From the NCBI GenBank assembly GCA_964568675.1, contig CAZMQV010000003.1, positions 35,008 to 99,007 of the forward strand: a DNA stretch of 64,000 nt, in the 5' to 3' direction. How positions within the stretch are numbered: the stretch's first letter is position 1; the number at the start of each line of letters is the position of its first letter. This DNA is from UPXZ01 sp964568675. Its GTDB lineage: Bacteria > Bacteroidota > Bacteroidia > Bacteroidales > Paludibacteraceae. The position numbers and the translations under genes were made by a program. The notes beneath the pieces are model-generated. The model searched no databases. It had not been told where the DNA came from and saw only the letters and a program-made list of their open reading frames with translations. Positions 46,256-56,203 of this stretch are shown here, piece after piece.

Positions 46256-47989
46256 TTAAAAACGGTATTGATAACCAAGCATGATGCGAGTCTGACTAAA
46301 ATCGCGGATATTGTAAACACCATTGGCGGGCGAATAGAGGTATCCGAGCGCAAAATTCACTGAATGTTTCGGATGAAAATTATAGAACCCGTTCAGGTCG
46401 ATGGAATAAGTATTACCGTTTGGTTTTCCATCCAATACATTCCACAGCAGTGTGTTGCTATTCGAGAGTGAGAGTTTGTTGTCCAACACCGACTTGCTTA
46501 TACCGGCTACAAACCCGTAGCTTTGCAGATTGTTGAGCGAAGTTTTAGCAGAATTATAATTTAATCCGCCCGTAAAGTTCCAGCCACTCGACATCAGCAT
46601 CAAGGTGTTGTTGAGCGTGGCATATATGTTTTGTATATCGTTTTTCATACCTCCGGGAATGGTGTTGTTCATCTTCGTAAAACTTGTAATGAGCGAAGTA
46701 GCACTGGAAAGCTTTGACGAGCCATAAACATAGCGTGGCGAGAAGGTGAACGAATTGCTTTTCTGGGAAGCGTGCACCGAATCGGGCACAGAGGCTTTCG
46801 CTTTCTGTTGCGACAGATTATTGTGATTAAAATTAATATCGAGTCCAAAATTGTTTGACAAATTGAGCGACACCGACGAGTTAATCATCTTGCGTTTGGA
46901 GGTTAGCATTTTATATCCATTGAGGTTGTCGCTCTGAAACTGAAGCATGTTCATAAAGCGTATCCGCTGTTTTGCCATGCTCCACGAAGGCTGAATGGAG
47001 AGGTAGCTCATGTCGGTGAGATACGAATTGATACCCATACTTCGGAAATTGGGTTGCACACGTTTGTAGGTGGTATTCAGTGTAAAGTTAGGATACGAGA
47101 TATTGAAGTTGGCTTCGGCTGCCCACTGAAATTGTGTGGTGGGGGTAATGGGAATCAGCTTATTAACCAATTCTTTCATTTCAAAATCATCTTCAATCGG
47201 ATTGGCGGTGGCATCGAATGTATAAACACTTGCCGCGCCATTAAGCCCCAATGAAAAATGCTTGGCAAAGCGCTGAAAGATATTTAACCCCAAAACGATA
47301 TTTTCTTCGGGCGCCAGATGAAGTTTTGATTTCTGATTCTTTAAGCTATTGGGCGAGTCGTAGCCTTTGAAAAATATGAAATCGACATAATTGTTATCTT
47401 TTCCAAATCCAAGTTTTGACCCCCAGCCCCATCGTGAATAGGACGTTTGAGTGGAATAAAAATTCTGTCCATTCACTGTCGATACATTCAGTGGATAGGA
47501 GCCGGGTATATTCTGCTGAAAAATCAGTGTACTGTCCATTTCATAGGCTTTGCGAAGCCTGCCTCCGAAAAGCCCCAAACGCAGAAACCACGGACGCAAC
47601 TCGAAACCACCACCAAGAAAAGTTTGACCGGCAACGGTAAAGGGTGAGTAACTGTATTGCCGATATCCTCCGTGCAAGGTTAGCCACTTGTAGGTAGGAC
47701 TTAGACCAAATTGGTTAAATGAGTTTGCAACCGACATTTTACCATTGGTGAGCACCGCCGAGAATGGAATGGAAAAACCATAAACCGATGCAGTGAGATT
47801 CACATTAGCGCTCCAAAAGTTAGGCATGGGTATTCGGTTGCTGTCGTTAGTCATCGTACCGGTATAGTTAAATCCCAGCGCGCCATGCAGCTGAAAAGGC
47901 TTCTGCTTTGCGATATTTTCCAAATCTTGCGCTACAAGTAGCACGATAGAGAAAAAGGAAAAGAGGATAAAAACGAATATCTTTCGCAT
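46256..47989 (-). CDS. Outer-membrane beta-barrel protein, partner of the giant surface protein
   Basis: 577 residues. The signal peptide is cleaved near LLVAQ (21). The mature chain is made of amphipathic beta strands with aromatic girdles (YKWLTLHGGYRQYSYSPF, WFLRLGLFGGRLRK, FTFSPRYVYGSS) and ends SQTRIMLGYQYRF, the aromatic terminus recognised by the BAM complex. I see no PorP/SprF or TonB-receptor plug. It is first in the three-gene operon. It could be an export pore or an anchor for the 2663-residue protein; this is inference from position. Confidence 0.8.
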   Translation of the reverse strand: MRKIFVFILFSFFSIVLLVAQDLENIAKQKPFQLHGALGFNYTGTMTNDSNRIPMPNFWSANVNLTASVYGFSIPFSAVLTNGKMSVANSFNQFGLSPTYKWLTLHGGYRQYSYSPFTVAGQTFLGGGFELRPWFLRLGLFGGRLRKAYEMDSTLIFQQNIPGSYPLNVSTVNGQNFYSTQTSYSRWGWGSKLGFGKDNNYVDFIFFKGYDSPNSLKNQKSKLHLAPEENIVLGLNIFQRFAKHFSLGLNGAASVYTFDATANPIEDDFEMKELVNKLIPITPTTQFQWAAEANFNISYPNFTLNTTYKRVQPNFRSMGINSYLTDMSYLSIQPSWSMAKQRIRFMNMLQFQSDNLNGYKMLTSKRKMINSSVSLNLSNNFGLDINFNHNNLSQQKAKASVPDSVHASQKSNSFTFSPRYVYGSSKLSSATSLITSFTKMNNTIPGGMKNDIQNIYATLNNTLMLMSSGWNFTGGLNYNSAKTSLNNLQSYGFVAGISKSVLDNKLSLSNSNTLLWNVLDGKPNGNTYSIDLNGFYNFHPKHSVNFALGYLYSPANGVYNIRDFSQTRIMLGYQYRF

Positions 47990-48000
47990 GATATAAATAT

Positions 48001-48380
48001 TAGAAGTTAACTTAACTAGTGTAATCCATTTCTTATTAAAATTCGTTTAATTACTTATCTTAATGACCGGTTATTCATTTCTGTAATTCTTTACTTTGGG
48101 TATGGAGAGGAAAATCAATCTATAGCAACTCCTACCTATGCCCATCAGGCTTCTGCCATCAGGATATTTCTATTTTTGGTTTCCTTAAAACAGAACTTAA
48201 ATCCGTTGAAACAGAAACAGAAATATTTTTCCATTTCAATATAATAACAAATGGTCATTAAATAATGTTTTCGGATATATTGCGCTCAAATAAAATAAAT
48301 TTAAACAGAAACCGGCATCTTCATTTACAATCCGTCACACGAATCTCTAAATCAATCTCTGTTTCCGAATCAATTTATGA
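48001..48380. other. Gene-free stretch upstream of the barrel/giant-protein operon
   Basis: AT-rich 380 bp that should contain the operon promoter. I found no exact TAnnTTTG box on the minus strand and no RNA gene, so the promoter may use another sigma factor. Confidence 0.4.
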
Positions 48381-48385
48381 CACAA

Positions 48386-48423
48386 AAAAAGCGTTTGATG
48401 CCTATTTGGCTCAAACGCTTTTT
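48386..48423 (-). terminator. Terminator of the cupin gene
   Basis: AAAAAGCGTTTGA (48386-48398) pairs with TCAAACGCTTTTT (48411-48423) around a 12-nt loop. Confidence 0.88.
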
Positions 48424-48458
48424 ATTCGTTCTGATAATATGTGAAAAAAAACGCGGTG

Positions 48459-48806
48459 CTACTCTTGGTTTAGGTTCAAGAAATCGCTTCGAAAAGGTGT
48501 AAAGACATCAATCAACAGACCATCGGCTACACACAACACACCGTGAGGCACATCCGACTCCATAAACAAACTATCGCCCGCGACAACAGTCTTTGTGGTT
48601 TCGCCAATGGTGAAGTGGAAAACTCCACTTGCCACATAAGTGCATTGCCGGTGTGGATGGGCATGAAGATAACCTTCGCTACCTGCTTTGAACTCCACTT
48701 TCACCAGCATTATTTGCTCATCATAAGCCATCACCTGCCGGCGAACCCCCTCGCCGGTAGTTTCCCAGGCTACTTCGTTTTCAAAAATAAAATTATCACT
48801 TTGCAT
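48459..48806 (-). CDS. Cupin domain protein, KdgF-like
   Basis: 115 residues from the ATG at 48806. A longer frame opens at 48860, but a promoter box lies inside it at 48849. It is a single cupin fold: motif 1 HAHPHRQCTYVASGVFHFTIG supplies two His and motif 2 DVPHGVLCV another His, a plausible metal site. KdgF-type cupins linearise unsaturated uronates in pectin or alginate breakdown, but no polysaccharide lyase is nearby, so the substrate is open. It is monocistronic. Confidence 0.78.
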   Translation of the reverse strand: MQSDNFIFENEVAWETTGEGVRRQVMAYDEQIMLVKVEFKAGSEGYLHAHPHRQCTYVASGVFHFTIGETTKTVVAGDSLFMESDVPHGVLCVADGLLIDVFTPFRSDFLNLNQE

Positions 48807-48848
48807 GTTTCTTATCAATAGCTTGTTCGAATTAAAAAAACCGGGCAA

Positions 48849-48856
48849 CAAAATTA
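48849..48856 (-). promoter_or_regulatory. Candidate -7 box for the cupin gene
   Basis: The minus strand reads TAATTTTG. The leader to 48806 is about 36 nt. It supports the shorter start. Confidence 0.4.
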
Positions 48857-48929
48857 GCATAAAATCTTCAAAACTCCTATTTCACCCTACTTTTGTTTGT
48901 GGATAATCACAGGGATATGAAAAGAGTTT

Positions 48930-50309
48930 TTATCGGTTCATCAGCCGGAACTCAGCCAGTTTCATAAAATAAGAGGTGGCTGCTTCGGTGTGTTGATCCT
49001 GCGCCTGACGCAGAAGGTTTTGAGCTGTAAGCAAGTCGGTCAACCCCGTAATGCCTGCTAAAAAGTTGTCGCGGTTGATTTTCAGGTTTTCATTTGCCGC
49101 CACAATCGCTTTATTGGCAATCCGTATTTGCAAGAAAGCCTCGTTTACTTCATTTTGCAGGAATTGCATCTTTTGCATGAGTAGTTCGTTATTTTCGCGT
49201 TTGCTGTTTTCGGCTTTTTGTATTTCAAGTTTTTTCTGTTTGATGGCATACGTCCCACTCCACCAGTCGGAAATGGGAATGGACACATTGGCAAAAACCA
49301 TCGCGTAAGCGTTGCGAAGACCATTTTTGCTCATATCCATATTCATCACGTTGTATGATGCGCCAAGTGCCACAGTTGGCAGATTTTTACCAAGTTCCAT
49401 CTTTTGTTGCAAGCGTGCGGCTTCTACCGACTTTTCAAGCAGTTTGTATTCGGGTGTGCTCCCCACAGCCAACGAGTCGGCAGTAACCACCTCGGGAATT
49501 ACCTCGCCAATGGTGGGCAGGAGGATATCGAAATCGATAGCCGACATACCGATTCTTCGCCCTAAACCTATTTTGAGCATTGTCATTCCATTTTCAGCTT
49601 TCAGTTTACCGCTTTCAAGTTTGTTTTTCTCCAACTCCACGCGCAACAAATCATTTCGGGTGGTAAGCCCGGCGGCAATGGCAGTCTTCACATCTTTCAT
49701 CACAGCGCTTAGCAAGGAGTCGGAGTTGTCAATTGTTTTAATTTTCTCTTTCAGCATCACCAACTGCCAGTAATAGCGCTCCGCGTCGAGCAAGAGCTCA
49801 TTTTCAGCAATTTCCTGTTGCAGCTTACTTACCGCCACCCCTACGTCGGCTAACTTATTTCCGATGCGTATTTGTCCTCCGGCATAAAGTGGCTGAGTAG
49901 CCGTAATGCCCGCATGGATACCATTTTGCAAAGCTTCGATTTTTTGCGGTTTCATGGAGTTTTGCAAGGCTACCGGGTCGAGTGGCGCTCCCTGCATCAT
50001 CAGCCAGCCGATGGTGGGAGTCAAAGTCTCCATCAGCGGCTGCATCATCGACGAGAAATCAAGCTCGGTAGATATAATCGGTTTGTTGGCGACAAAACCA
50101 AGTCCGGAAGCACTCACTCCGGGAAAGTATTTTGTAAAAGCCGTTTTCTTATCTTGCAGGGCAATATCCACACCGATGGCTGCATTTTGCAGATTCCTGT
50201 CATTTTTAAGCGCCAGTTCGCGCACACGTTCGAGGCTGAGATATTGTTGCGGAGAAGCCGAACTGAATATCAGCGCAAAAAAGAACATTATTATTGATAC
50301 ACGTTTCAT
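48930..50309 (-). CDS. TolC-family outer-membrane efflux protein
   Basis: About 459 residues starting MKRVSIIMFFFAL, with the signal peptide cleaved near ASPQQ. Two OEP repeats form the tunnel: LERVRELALKNDRNLQNA at the N-terminus of repeat 1, the GLTTRNDLLRVELEKNKL helix, and in repeat 2 FLAGITGLTDLLTAQNLLRQ with the typical final TSYFMKLAEFRLM. It is third in the RND operon (131-bp gap after the permease), so it provides the outer-membrane exit of the pump. Confidence 0.92.
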   Translation of the reverse strand: MKRVSIIMFFFALIFSSASPQQYLSLERVRELALKNDRNLQNAAIGVDIALQDKKTAFTKYFPGVSASGLGFVANKPIISTELDFSSMMQPLMETLTPTIGWLMMQGAPLDPVALQNSMKPQKIEALQNGIHAGITATQPLYAGGQIRIGNKLADVGVAVSKLQQEIAENELLLDAERYYWQLVMLKEKIKTIDNSDSLLSAVMKDVKTAIAAGLTTRNDLLRVELEKNKLESGKLKAENGMTMLKIGLGRRIGMSAIDFDILLPTIGEVIPEVVTADSLAVGSTPEYKLLEKSVEAARLQQKMELGKNLPTVALGASYNVMNMDMSKNGLRNAYAMVFANVSIPISDWWSGTYAIKQKKLEIQKAENSKRENNELLMQKMQFLQNEVNEAFLQIRIANKAIVAANENLKINRDNFLAGITGLTDLLTAQNLLRQAQDQHTEAATSYFMKLAEFRLMNR

Positions 50310-50440
50310 ACGACACATTCATTAAAAAAAACTATTCAGTCAAAACCGATATTCTTGAGATATTCTCCTTTAGATGTGGATACCGCTCCCCGGTTTTCGG
50401 CTGTTGACATCAAAAATAAAATCATTTTATGACAATAAAT

Positions 50441-53400
50441 CTATACCGGCAATTCGTTGGCGCTATCTTCTTTCTGATATACCAACCAATAGAGCACCGG
50501 CAACACAAATACGATAAACACCATGGTGATGAGCGCGCCGAAAAAGATGATAGTACCCATTGGCGCCCACATTGGGCTTTGACTGATTATAAGAGGCAAC
50601 ACACCCATTGCCGCTACCGACGATGTGAGGAATATGGGACGCATTCGTCGCTTCGCCGCATCCAGAGCTGCTTGCCGCACCGACTCGTGATGGCGGAAGC
50701 GTAGGTATTCGGTGTAATCATACATGATAATTCCATTTCGCACGATGATACCGGCCAGCCCGATGACACCGAGAATGGCAAACGCGTTGAAATCGATACC
50801 CGTAATCCAGATGCCGAAAGCCGCTCCAAACACACAAAACAGAATGGAAAACATGACCAAACTTGCCAGTTTAAGTTTTCGGAAGTGGAAGACGAGGATA
50901 AAATAGATGATTAACAGCGCGATGCCCGCCCCCAAAAACAGAGGACCAAACACCTCTTTGTCCGACTCTTGTATGCCGCCATATTCCAAACTCACATTTG
51001 GGGGAAGCGTAGGTTTAACTTCCTTATCCACAAAGCTACTCAATTTCGCTTGCGCGACTTTCTCATTGACTCCCCTTTTCAGATCTGCCGAAACGGTAAT
51101 TGCCAATTGTCCACGTCGATGTGTTATCACGCCTTCGTTCCACGCGGCTTCGATGGTACTGATTTGTCGTAAAGGAACGGAAGCCCCCAACAAACCCGAC
51201 ACTTGCACATTTTGCAGGTCGGTTATTGTTTTACCGCCATTTTCAGGTTTCACAACCACCGGTACCGCGTAATTCGACTCCCATACTTCACCTATTTTCA
51301 TCCCGGTGAGATTGGTAGCGATACCCAACGACACCAAAGTTTTATTAATCCCAAGCCGCGATGTTTCTTCGGGATTCAAATCTATTTTCACACTTTGAAC
51401 CGGTGTCTCTAAGCTATTTCTTACACGTAAGCATTCATCCATCGTTCGCAAATGGTCTTCAACTTTCATTGCCTGCTTTTTCAGTTCGCCCATATCCTCG
51501 CCTATCAAGCGCACCTCCAAGGGTGATTCCGCCATTTGGAAATCGAGTTGCTTGAAGCGCACATAAGCTTCGGGGAAGTAAAACGCGTATTTGTTGGTAT
51601 ATTCATCGAGCAACTCTTCGGTAGCTTTATTAGAAATGGTATTGACAACAAACTGCCCATAAGCCGACGAAGGCATGTGTGGCGAATAGAGAAAATGAAA
51701 ACGGGGCGAGCTGGTGCCGATAAAAGCAGAAACAGACTTCACGCGGTGGTCCTTGCGCAATATGGTTTCCAGGCTATCGGCAACAGTGGCAGTTTTTTCG
51801 AGCGGACTACCCTTTGGCAAGTGTATTTCCACAGCAAACTGGTCGCGCTCGGCTATGGGCATCATGCGGATAGGAATCGAAAGAAAAATAAACACTCCGG
51901 CCACAATGCTCAATGAAGCTATGATTAGCGTGGTGCGGGGGTATTCGAAAACCTTGTCGAGCGCTTTGTCGTAACCGGTCTGGATTATATCGAGGAAAGA
52001 GCGACGCTCCTTTCGCTCAGCCGATTCATGCAAATGCAATCCTTGTTTTATCAGATAATATTGTATTATAGGAATTACCAACACGCCCACCAGAAGCGAG
52101 GAGAAAAGAGCGATGCACACTGTCCAGGGGAAATGCTGAATCATATCGTTCATGTTTCCCTTGGTGGTGTAGAGAAATGGGATAAACGTGATGCTGATAG
52201 CCAATGTGGCGGAAAGTATGGAATAGAAATAATCCATCACACTGCGCACCGTGGCGTTTCGCCTATCTTCGCCATCATCAAGTTTGTCGATATAATTATC
52301 CACCACCACAATGGTATCGTCCACTATAATCCCCAGCACCGCCATAAGGGCGGCAAGCGTAACAAAGTTTAGCGGAATGCCAAAGGCATACATCACCACA
52401 AAAGTGATGGCAATGGTGATGGGTATGGAAAGCGACGCCACAAGCGACACTCGGAAAGGCATTAGGAAAAAGATAACTAAAATCACAGCCAGAATGGCAA
52501 TGAGCAACTCTTTGAGAAAAGTATTGATGGAGTGGCTCACTATTTCGGGCTGGTCGGCAATGCGGTTGATGTTGACACTTTCAGGCAATTCAGCCTTGAA
52601 TTTATTCAGCACTTCGTCCACCTCTTTCCCGAAGGTGATGATATTGGCTTTGGACTTCACCTCCACCGAGAGCAACACACACTTGCGCCCGTTGTGTGTG
52701 ATGTAACTATCGGACTTGGGATACTCGCGCACCACGCGCCCGATGTCTTTCACACGCACCACATCGCCCTGTGGCGAGGAATAAATAATCTGGTCGGCAA
52801 TTTCTTGTTCGGTTCTGAATGTTTCGGCAATGTGAATGGGCATTTCCGACTCTTCGTTTTCGAGCGCACCGTTCATGGTAGTGAAACCCTGAAGAAGCAT
52901 ATTGGCAGAGAGGGCTTTGCCACTGATGCCGTAAGCCGCCAGTTTTTCGTTGTCGAGATAAAGGCTTATTTGTTCCTTTTGCGAGCCATAGCGCCTCACA
53001 TTAGCTACATTGCCCACAGCGCGAAGCCGGTCTTCCAGCCTGTCGCAGTATGTGTCAATCTCACGAAAGGATTTATCGTCGGACTCCATCGTTACCAGCA
53101 CCGATGATACGTCGCCAAAATTATCGTTGACCACCACTGCCAGCACTCCCGAAGGCAAACTCGATTTGAAGCCGGCAACACCATGCTTAATTTTCGACCA
53201 TACAATATTATGGTCTTTCACCTCGTCGGCAAGGTCGATAAAAATATAACATACACCATCTTCGCTTCGCGATACGCTCGATTTCCGACTCACTTCGGAA
53301 TAAGTGAACAGATAGCGCTCGAGTGGCTTGGTGAGCTGCTCCTCCACCTGCTCGGAACTCGCACCGGGATAAACACCTATTACCAGACCTTTCCGGATGG

Positions 53401-53533
53401 TATATTCGGGCATTTCCTGTTTGGGCATTTCGATGAGCGAGGCTACGCCTCCCGCCACCAATATGCCGACAAAGAGAATGATAATCTGACGGTTTTTCAT
53501 TGCCCACTCCAATATCGGATTGTTCTTTTTCAT
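50441..53533 (-). CDS. RND efflux pump permease (HAE-type, AcrB superfamily)
   Basis: 1030-residue inner-membrane proton/drug antiporter. The family N-terminus is followed by two large periplasmic loops and about 12 membrane helices. Helix 4 has the proton-relay aspartate pair GIIVDDTIVVVDN (about 405), and the second half repeats the topology (GVIGLAGIIVRNGIIMYDY). MPKQEMPEYTIRKGLV is typical of the Bacteroidota multidrug subgroup. It is encoded between the adaptor and TolC, making a complete tripartite pump. Confidence 0.94.
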   Translation of the reverse strand: MKKNNPILEWAMKNRQIIILFVGILVAGGVASLIEMPKQEMPEYTIRKGLVIGVYPGASSEQVEEQLTKPLERYLFTYSEVSRKSSVSRSEDGVCYIFIDLADEVKDHNIVWSKIKHGVAGFKSSLPSGVLAVVVNDNFGDVSSVLVTMESDDKSFREIDTYCDRLEDRLRAVGNVANVRRYGSQKEQISLYLDNEKLAAYGISGKALSANMLLQGFTTMNGALENEESEMPIHIAETFRTEQEIADQIIYSSPQGDVVRVKDIGRVVREYPKSDSYITHNGRKCVLLSVEVKSKANIITFGKEVDEVLNKFKAELPESVNINRIADQPEIVSHSINTFLKELLIAILAVILVIFFLMPFRVSLVASLSIPITIAITFVVMYAFGIPLNFVTLAALMAVLGIIVDDTIVVVDNYIDKLDDGEDRRNATVRSVMDYFYSILSATLAISITFIPFLYTTKGNMNDMIQHFPWTVCIALFSSLLVGVLVIPIIQYYLIKQGLHLHESAERKERRSFLDIIQTGYDKALDKVFEYPRTTLIIASLSIVAGVFIFLSIPIRMMPIAERDQFAVEIHLPKGSPLEKTATVADSLETILRKDHRVKSVSAFIGTSSPRFHFLYSPHMPSSAYGQFVVNTISNKATEELLDEYTNKYAFYFPEAYVRFKQLDFQMAESPLEVRLIGEDMGELKKQAMKVEDHLRTMDECLRVRNSLETPVQSVKIDLNPEETSRLGINKTLVSLGIATNLTGMKIGEVWESNYAVPVVVKPENGGKTITDLQNVQVSGLLGASVPLRQISTIEAAWNEGVITHRRGQLAITVSADLKRGVNEKVAQAKLSSFVDKEVKPTLPPNVSLEYGGIQESDKEVFGPLFLGAGIALLIIYFILVFHFRKLKLASLVMFSILFCVFGAAFGIWITGIDFNAFAILGVIGLAGIIVRNGIIMYDYTEYLRFRHHESVRQAALDAAKRRMRPIFLTSSVAAMGVLPLIISQSPMWAPMGTIIFFGALITMVFIVFVLPVLYWLVYQKEDSANELPV

Positions 53534-53600
53534 AAATTGAGTTTGATAGAATCAAATGTTTGTAATGTTGAAAGTAAGGAGGAAGCGGATTTCAATCCAA

Positions 53601-54635
53601 TTATTTCACTACCGAAATTTTGGTACCTTCACTTATTTTGCTGAATCCATCAACAATAATAATACTACCAACTGCAAGACCACTGCTCACAATGATTCCG
53701 TTGTCGGTGAGGTCGCCGGTAGTTACCGCTTGCCTGTTAGCCACGCTATCCTTTACCACCCACACATATTTTTCACCATTGGGAGCAAGCTGGATAACCC
53801 GGTTTGGCACTTCTATTTTTGTTTGCGATTTCGAGTTGTTCAATGTAGTTTTACACACCATGCCGGGCATTAGGCTACCATCCGCATTATTTATCGTAAT
53901 CTTCACATCGTAGGTATGCGACACAATACTTGCTTCAACGCCTTTCACCGTTACCTTTCCGGTGTAAACTTTGTTGCCGATAGCCGGCACGGTAAGATGC
54001 GCGGTTTGTCCAAGGGCGATGCTGCCAATTTCATTTTCAGGGACGGGTATTTTCACCAAAACAGGGTCGATGGAAACTATTTTGAAAGCCTCCTCTACCG
54101 GATTGACCGTAACGCCCGGCTCCACGGCGCGCTTGGCTATCACGCCCTGGCGCGAAGCGTGAAGCTTGCAATCGTCTAAGTTTTTCTTCGAAATTGCCAC
54201 CAGGGATTTTGCTTGTTGCAATCCGGTTTCCACTTCCACCAATTTGATATCGGGCAAACTACCCTCTTTGTGTACCTGCAACAGGCGGTCGTAAGCATCC
54301 TGCGCCTGACGCTGCTTGGCAAGGGCAGCCTGCAGCGCGTTTTCAGCCGATGTAGTGTTCAGGCTCGCGAGCAATTGACCCTGACGCACCCGCTGTCCTT
54401 CCTGCACAAATACTTTATCTACAGTGCCCATCAGGGGAAATGAGAGCGAAACCGCAACCGACTCTTCCACCGTGCCTACATAAGATTTGTTGCCGGAGGT
54501 TTCCGACTCCGCGACTTCCATTGTCTTCACCGGGATAACGGCGGCGGCAGGTGAAGTTTCGGCAGGTTTGTTGCAGGCAAACGCAAACGCTGACAGTGCA
54601 ACCGCGATACTGATTTTGAATAAATTACGTGTCAT
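53601..54635 (-). CDS. RND pump periplasmic adaptor (HlyD/MFP family), lipoprotein
   Basis: 344 residues. The lipoprotein signal ends in FAFAC (21). The lipoyl half-motif GTVDKVFVQEGQRVRQGQLL is at about 69-88, a helical hairpin at about 95-160 (ALAKQRQAQDAYDRLL, GLQQAKSLVAISKKNL), the second lipoyl half at ASRQGVIAKRAVEPG, then beta-barrel and membrane-proximal domains. It links the permease to TolC. It is first in the operon, divergent from an AraC-type regulator. Confidence 0.93.
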   Translation of the reverse strand: MTRNLFKISIAVALSAFAFACNKPAETSPAAAVIPVKTMEVAESETSGNKSYVGTVEESVAVSLSFPLMGTVDKVFVQEGQRVRQGQLLASLNTTSAENALQAALAKQRQAQDAYDRLLQVHKEGSLPDIKLVEVETGLQQAKSLVAISKKNLDDCKLHASRQGVIAKRAVEPGVTVNPVEEAFKIVSIDPVLVKIPVPENEIGSIALGQTAHLTVPAIGNKVYTGKVTVKGVEASIVSHTYDVKITINNADGSLMPGMVCKTTLNNSKSQTKIEVPNRVIQLAPNGEKYVWVVKDSVANRQAVTTGDLTDNGIIVSSGLAVGSIIIVDGFSKISEGTKISVVK

Positions 54636-54876
54636 TTCTATTCTATATTAAGGAGCAAAGGCTTATTATTATCTTATTACGAACGGAGCGCTACACCCCA
54701 CGATGACTGACAGGCTTTATTAAGCACCGCAACAGCCACAAATTAGCATGTAGTAGCATTAACGAATAAATGCTCAAAATTAGAGTTTATCCCATCGACA
54801 TGCAAGGTCGGAAATTCCAATCTTTTGGTCGAAAAGTAATATTTAAACACAAAACAGCAAATACAAGGACAATATA
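54636..54876. promoter_or_regulatory. Divergent control region between the RND operon and the AraC-type regulator
   Basis: 240 bp with no gene, expected to carry the efflux promoter and regulator operators. No exact -7 box was found on the minus strand, which would fit an activator-dependent promoter (inference). Confidence 0.4.
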
Positions 54877-54907
54877 TTGGAATTTTTGGACGAATATGAT
54901 ATATTTG
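54877..54907 (+). promoter_or_regulatory. Promoter of the AraC-type regulator
   Basis: TTG (54877-54879), 20 bp, TATATTTG (54900-54907). The -7 is exact. It lies inside the longest open frame and so fixes the start at 54940. The leader is about 26 nt and has GGAG 8 bp before the ATG. Confidence 0.6.
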
Positions 54908-54939
54908 CATTCACAATCAAACCAAGAAAGGAGAGCACT

Positions 54940-55815
54940 ATGAACGAACGAGTAACCCCGCTCACGTGGCAAACGGACATCAAAAACCGAATGCGTAGCG
55001 AAAACATTGGCAGTGATTTCATACTGCTCAACGACTTCAGCAGTGTGCCCATGTTTATGTATCCGTTCAAACTGGACATGCTGATCGTGATGATATGCAC
55101 CCAAGGCTCGGTGCGTGGCACCATTGACTTTCAGCATCTTGATTTGCACGCGCCCTTTGCCATACACGTGCAACCCAACCAACCCCTTCAATACGAATAC
55201 ATCAGCAAGGACTTTGCGGGACATTGCCTGATACTCTCGCGCAACTTCATTCCGGAGCTTATACCACTTTTGGAACAACCCATGCTGACAGCCTCCGCCA
55301 TACGGGTTCAACCCTACGCGCAGTTGAATGAAACGCAGCTCGACTTTGTGAGCGACTACTTCCTGATGCTAAAACGATTTACCACTATGCCCGACAATCC
55401 GTATAAACTCGAATCGGTGAAGCACCTCACATTTGCCTATTTCTATTGGGCGCACACCGTGTTCACGGCGTTGGCAAATCCGGCAGACAAAAACAACCGG
55501 CAGACCGAACTGATAAACAGCTTCACGCGCCTGGTGCGTGCCAACTACCGGAAGCGGCGCGACCTGGCTTTCTATGCCGAACAACTCAACCGCTCACCCA
55601 AATACCTTTCGCAGCTTATCAACGCGGCAACCGGGAAAACCGCTTCGGAATGGATTGACGACTTTGTGATGCTCGAAGCAAAAGCATTGCTCAAATCGAC
55701 CAATATGACCATACAGCAAATCAGCGATGAGCTGAACTTCGCGTCGCAATCATTCTTTGGAAAATACTTTAAACGCTATGAAGGGGTATCGCCTAAAAGC
55801 TATCGCGAAGGATGA
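54940..55815 (+). CDS. AraC-family transcriptional regulator
   Basis: 291 residues from the ATG at 54940. An N-terminal cupin-like sensing domain (IVMICTQGSVRGTIDF, HLDLHAPFAIHVQPNQ) is followed by a C-terminal pair of helix-turn-helices: DLAFYAEQLNRSPKYLSQL and the signature ISDELNFASQSFFGKYFKRY with GVSPKSYR. It is divergent from the RND operon and is the obvious candidate to control it. The ligand is unknown. Confidence 0.92.
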   Translation: MNERVTPLTWQTDIKNRMRSENIGSDFILLNDFSSVPMFMYPFKLDMLIVMICTQGSVRGTIDFQHLDLHAPFAIHVQPNQPLQYEYISKDFAGHCLILSRNFIPELIPLLEQPMLTASAIRVQPYAQLNETQLDFVSDYFLMLKRFTTMPDNPYKLESVKHLTFAYFYWAHTVFTALANPADKNNRQTELINSFTRLVRANYRKRRDLAFYAEQLNRSPKYLSQLINAATGKTASEWIDDFVMLEAKALLKSTNMTIQQISDELNFASQSFFGKYFKRYEGVSPKSYREG

Positions 55816-56203
55816 AACAGTAAAAAGCATTTCAACGAAAGGCTGAAACTTGCTTCTTTTGCAAGCTGTTTTAAGTCAACCATTCTGTCGGGCAATCTGT
55901 GATTTACAATTCGTGTCATGCCACAAATTCGTGAACTGCAACACAACCCCCGCTGATTCAATCTAAAACAGATCATTCATGGCGCGAATCACCTGATAGG
56001 GTGCGCACAAGTTCAATCGACATCGGGATAGGAGCATCGTGGTTTTTTCCTGATAAAAAGCCAGGTATATCTCTTCTTTACTATTTTTTATTAAGCCTGA
56101 AATACTGCATCAAAAAGAATGGAACAGTTTTATTGATAAAAATAAAAACTGCACCATTCTTTAAAACTTGTCTTGTGTTTCAACAAGCACAAACTTTGAC
56201 GTA
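55816..56203. other. Gene-free stretch after the AraC-type regulator
   Basis: Contains a weak terminator-like stem for the regulator (AAGCATTTCA with TGAAACTTGCTT, 55825-55855) and the sulfatase terminator at 56113. Nothing else was recognised. Confidence 0.4.
56113..56164 (-). terminator. Terminator of the sulfatase operon
   Basis: AAAGAATGG(AA)CAGTTTT pairs with AAAACTG(CA)CCATTCTTT with one small internal bulge. It lies 40 bp past the sulfatase stop. Confidence 0.82.

Noticed and set aside
54877..54939. Longer start of the AraC-type regulator
   Set aside because: The promoter with its -7 box at 54900-54907 lies inside it; the ATG at 54940 has a GGAG in front.
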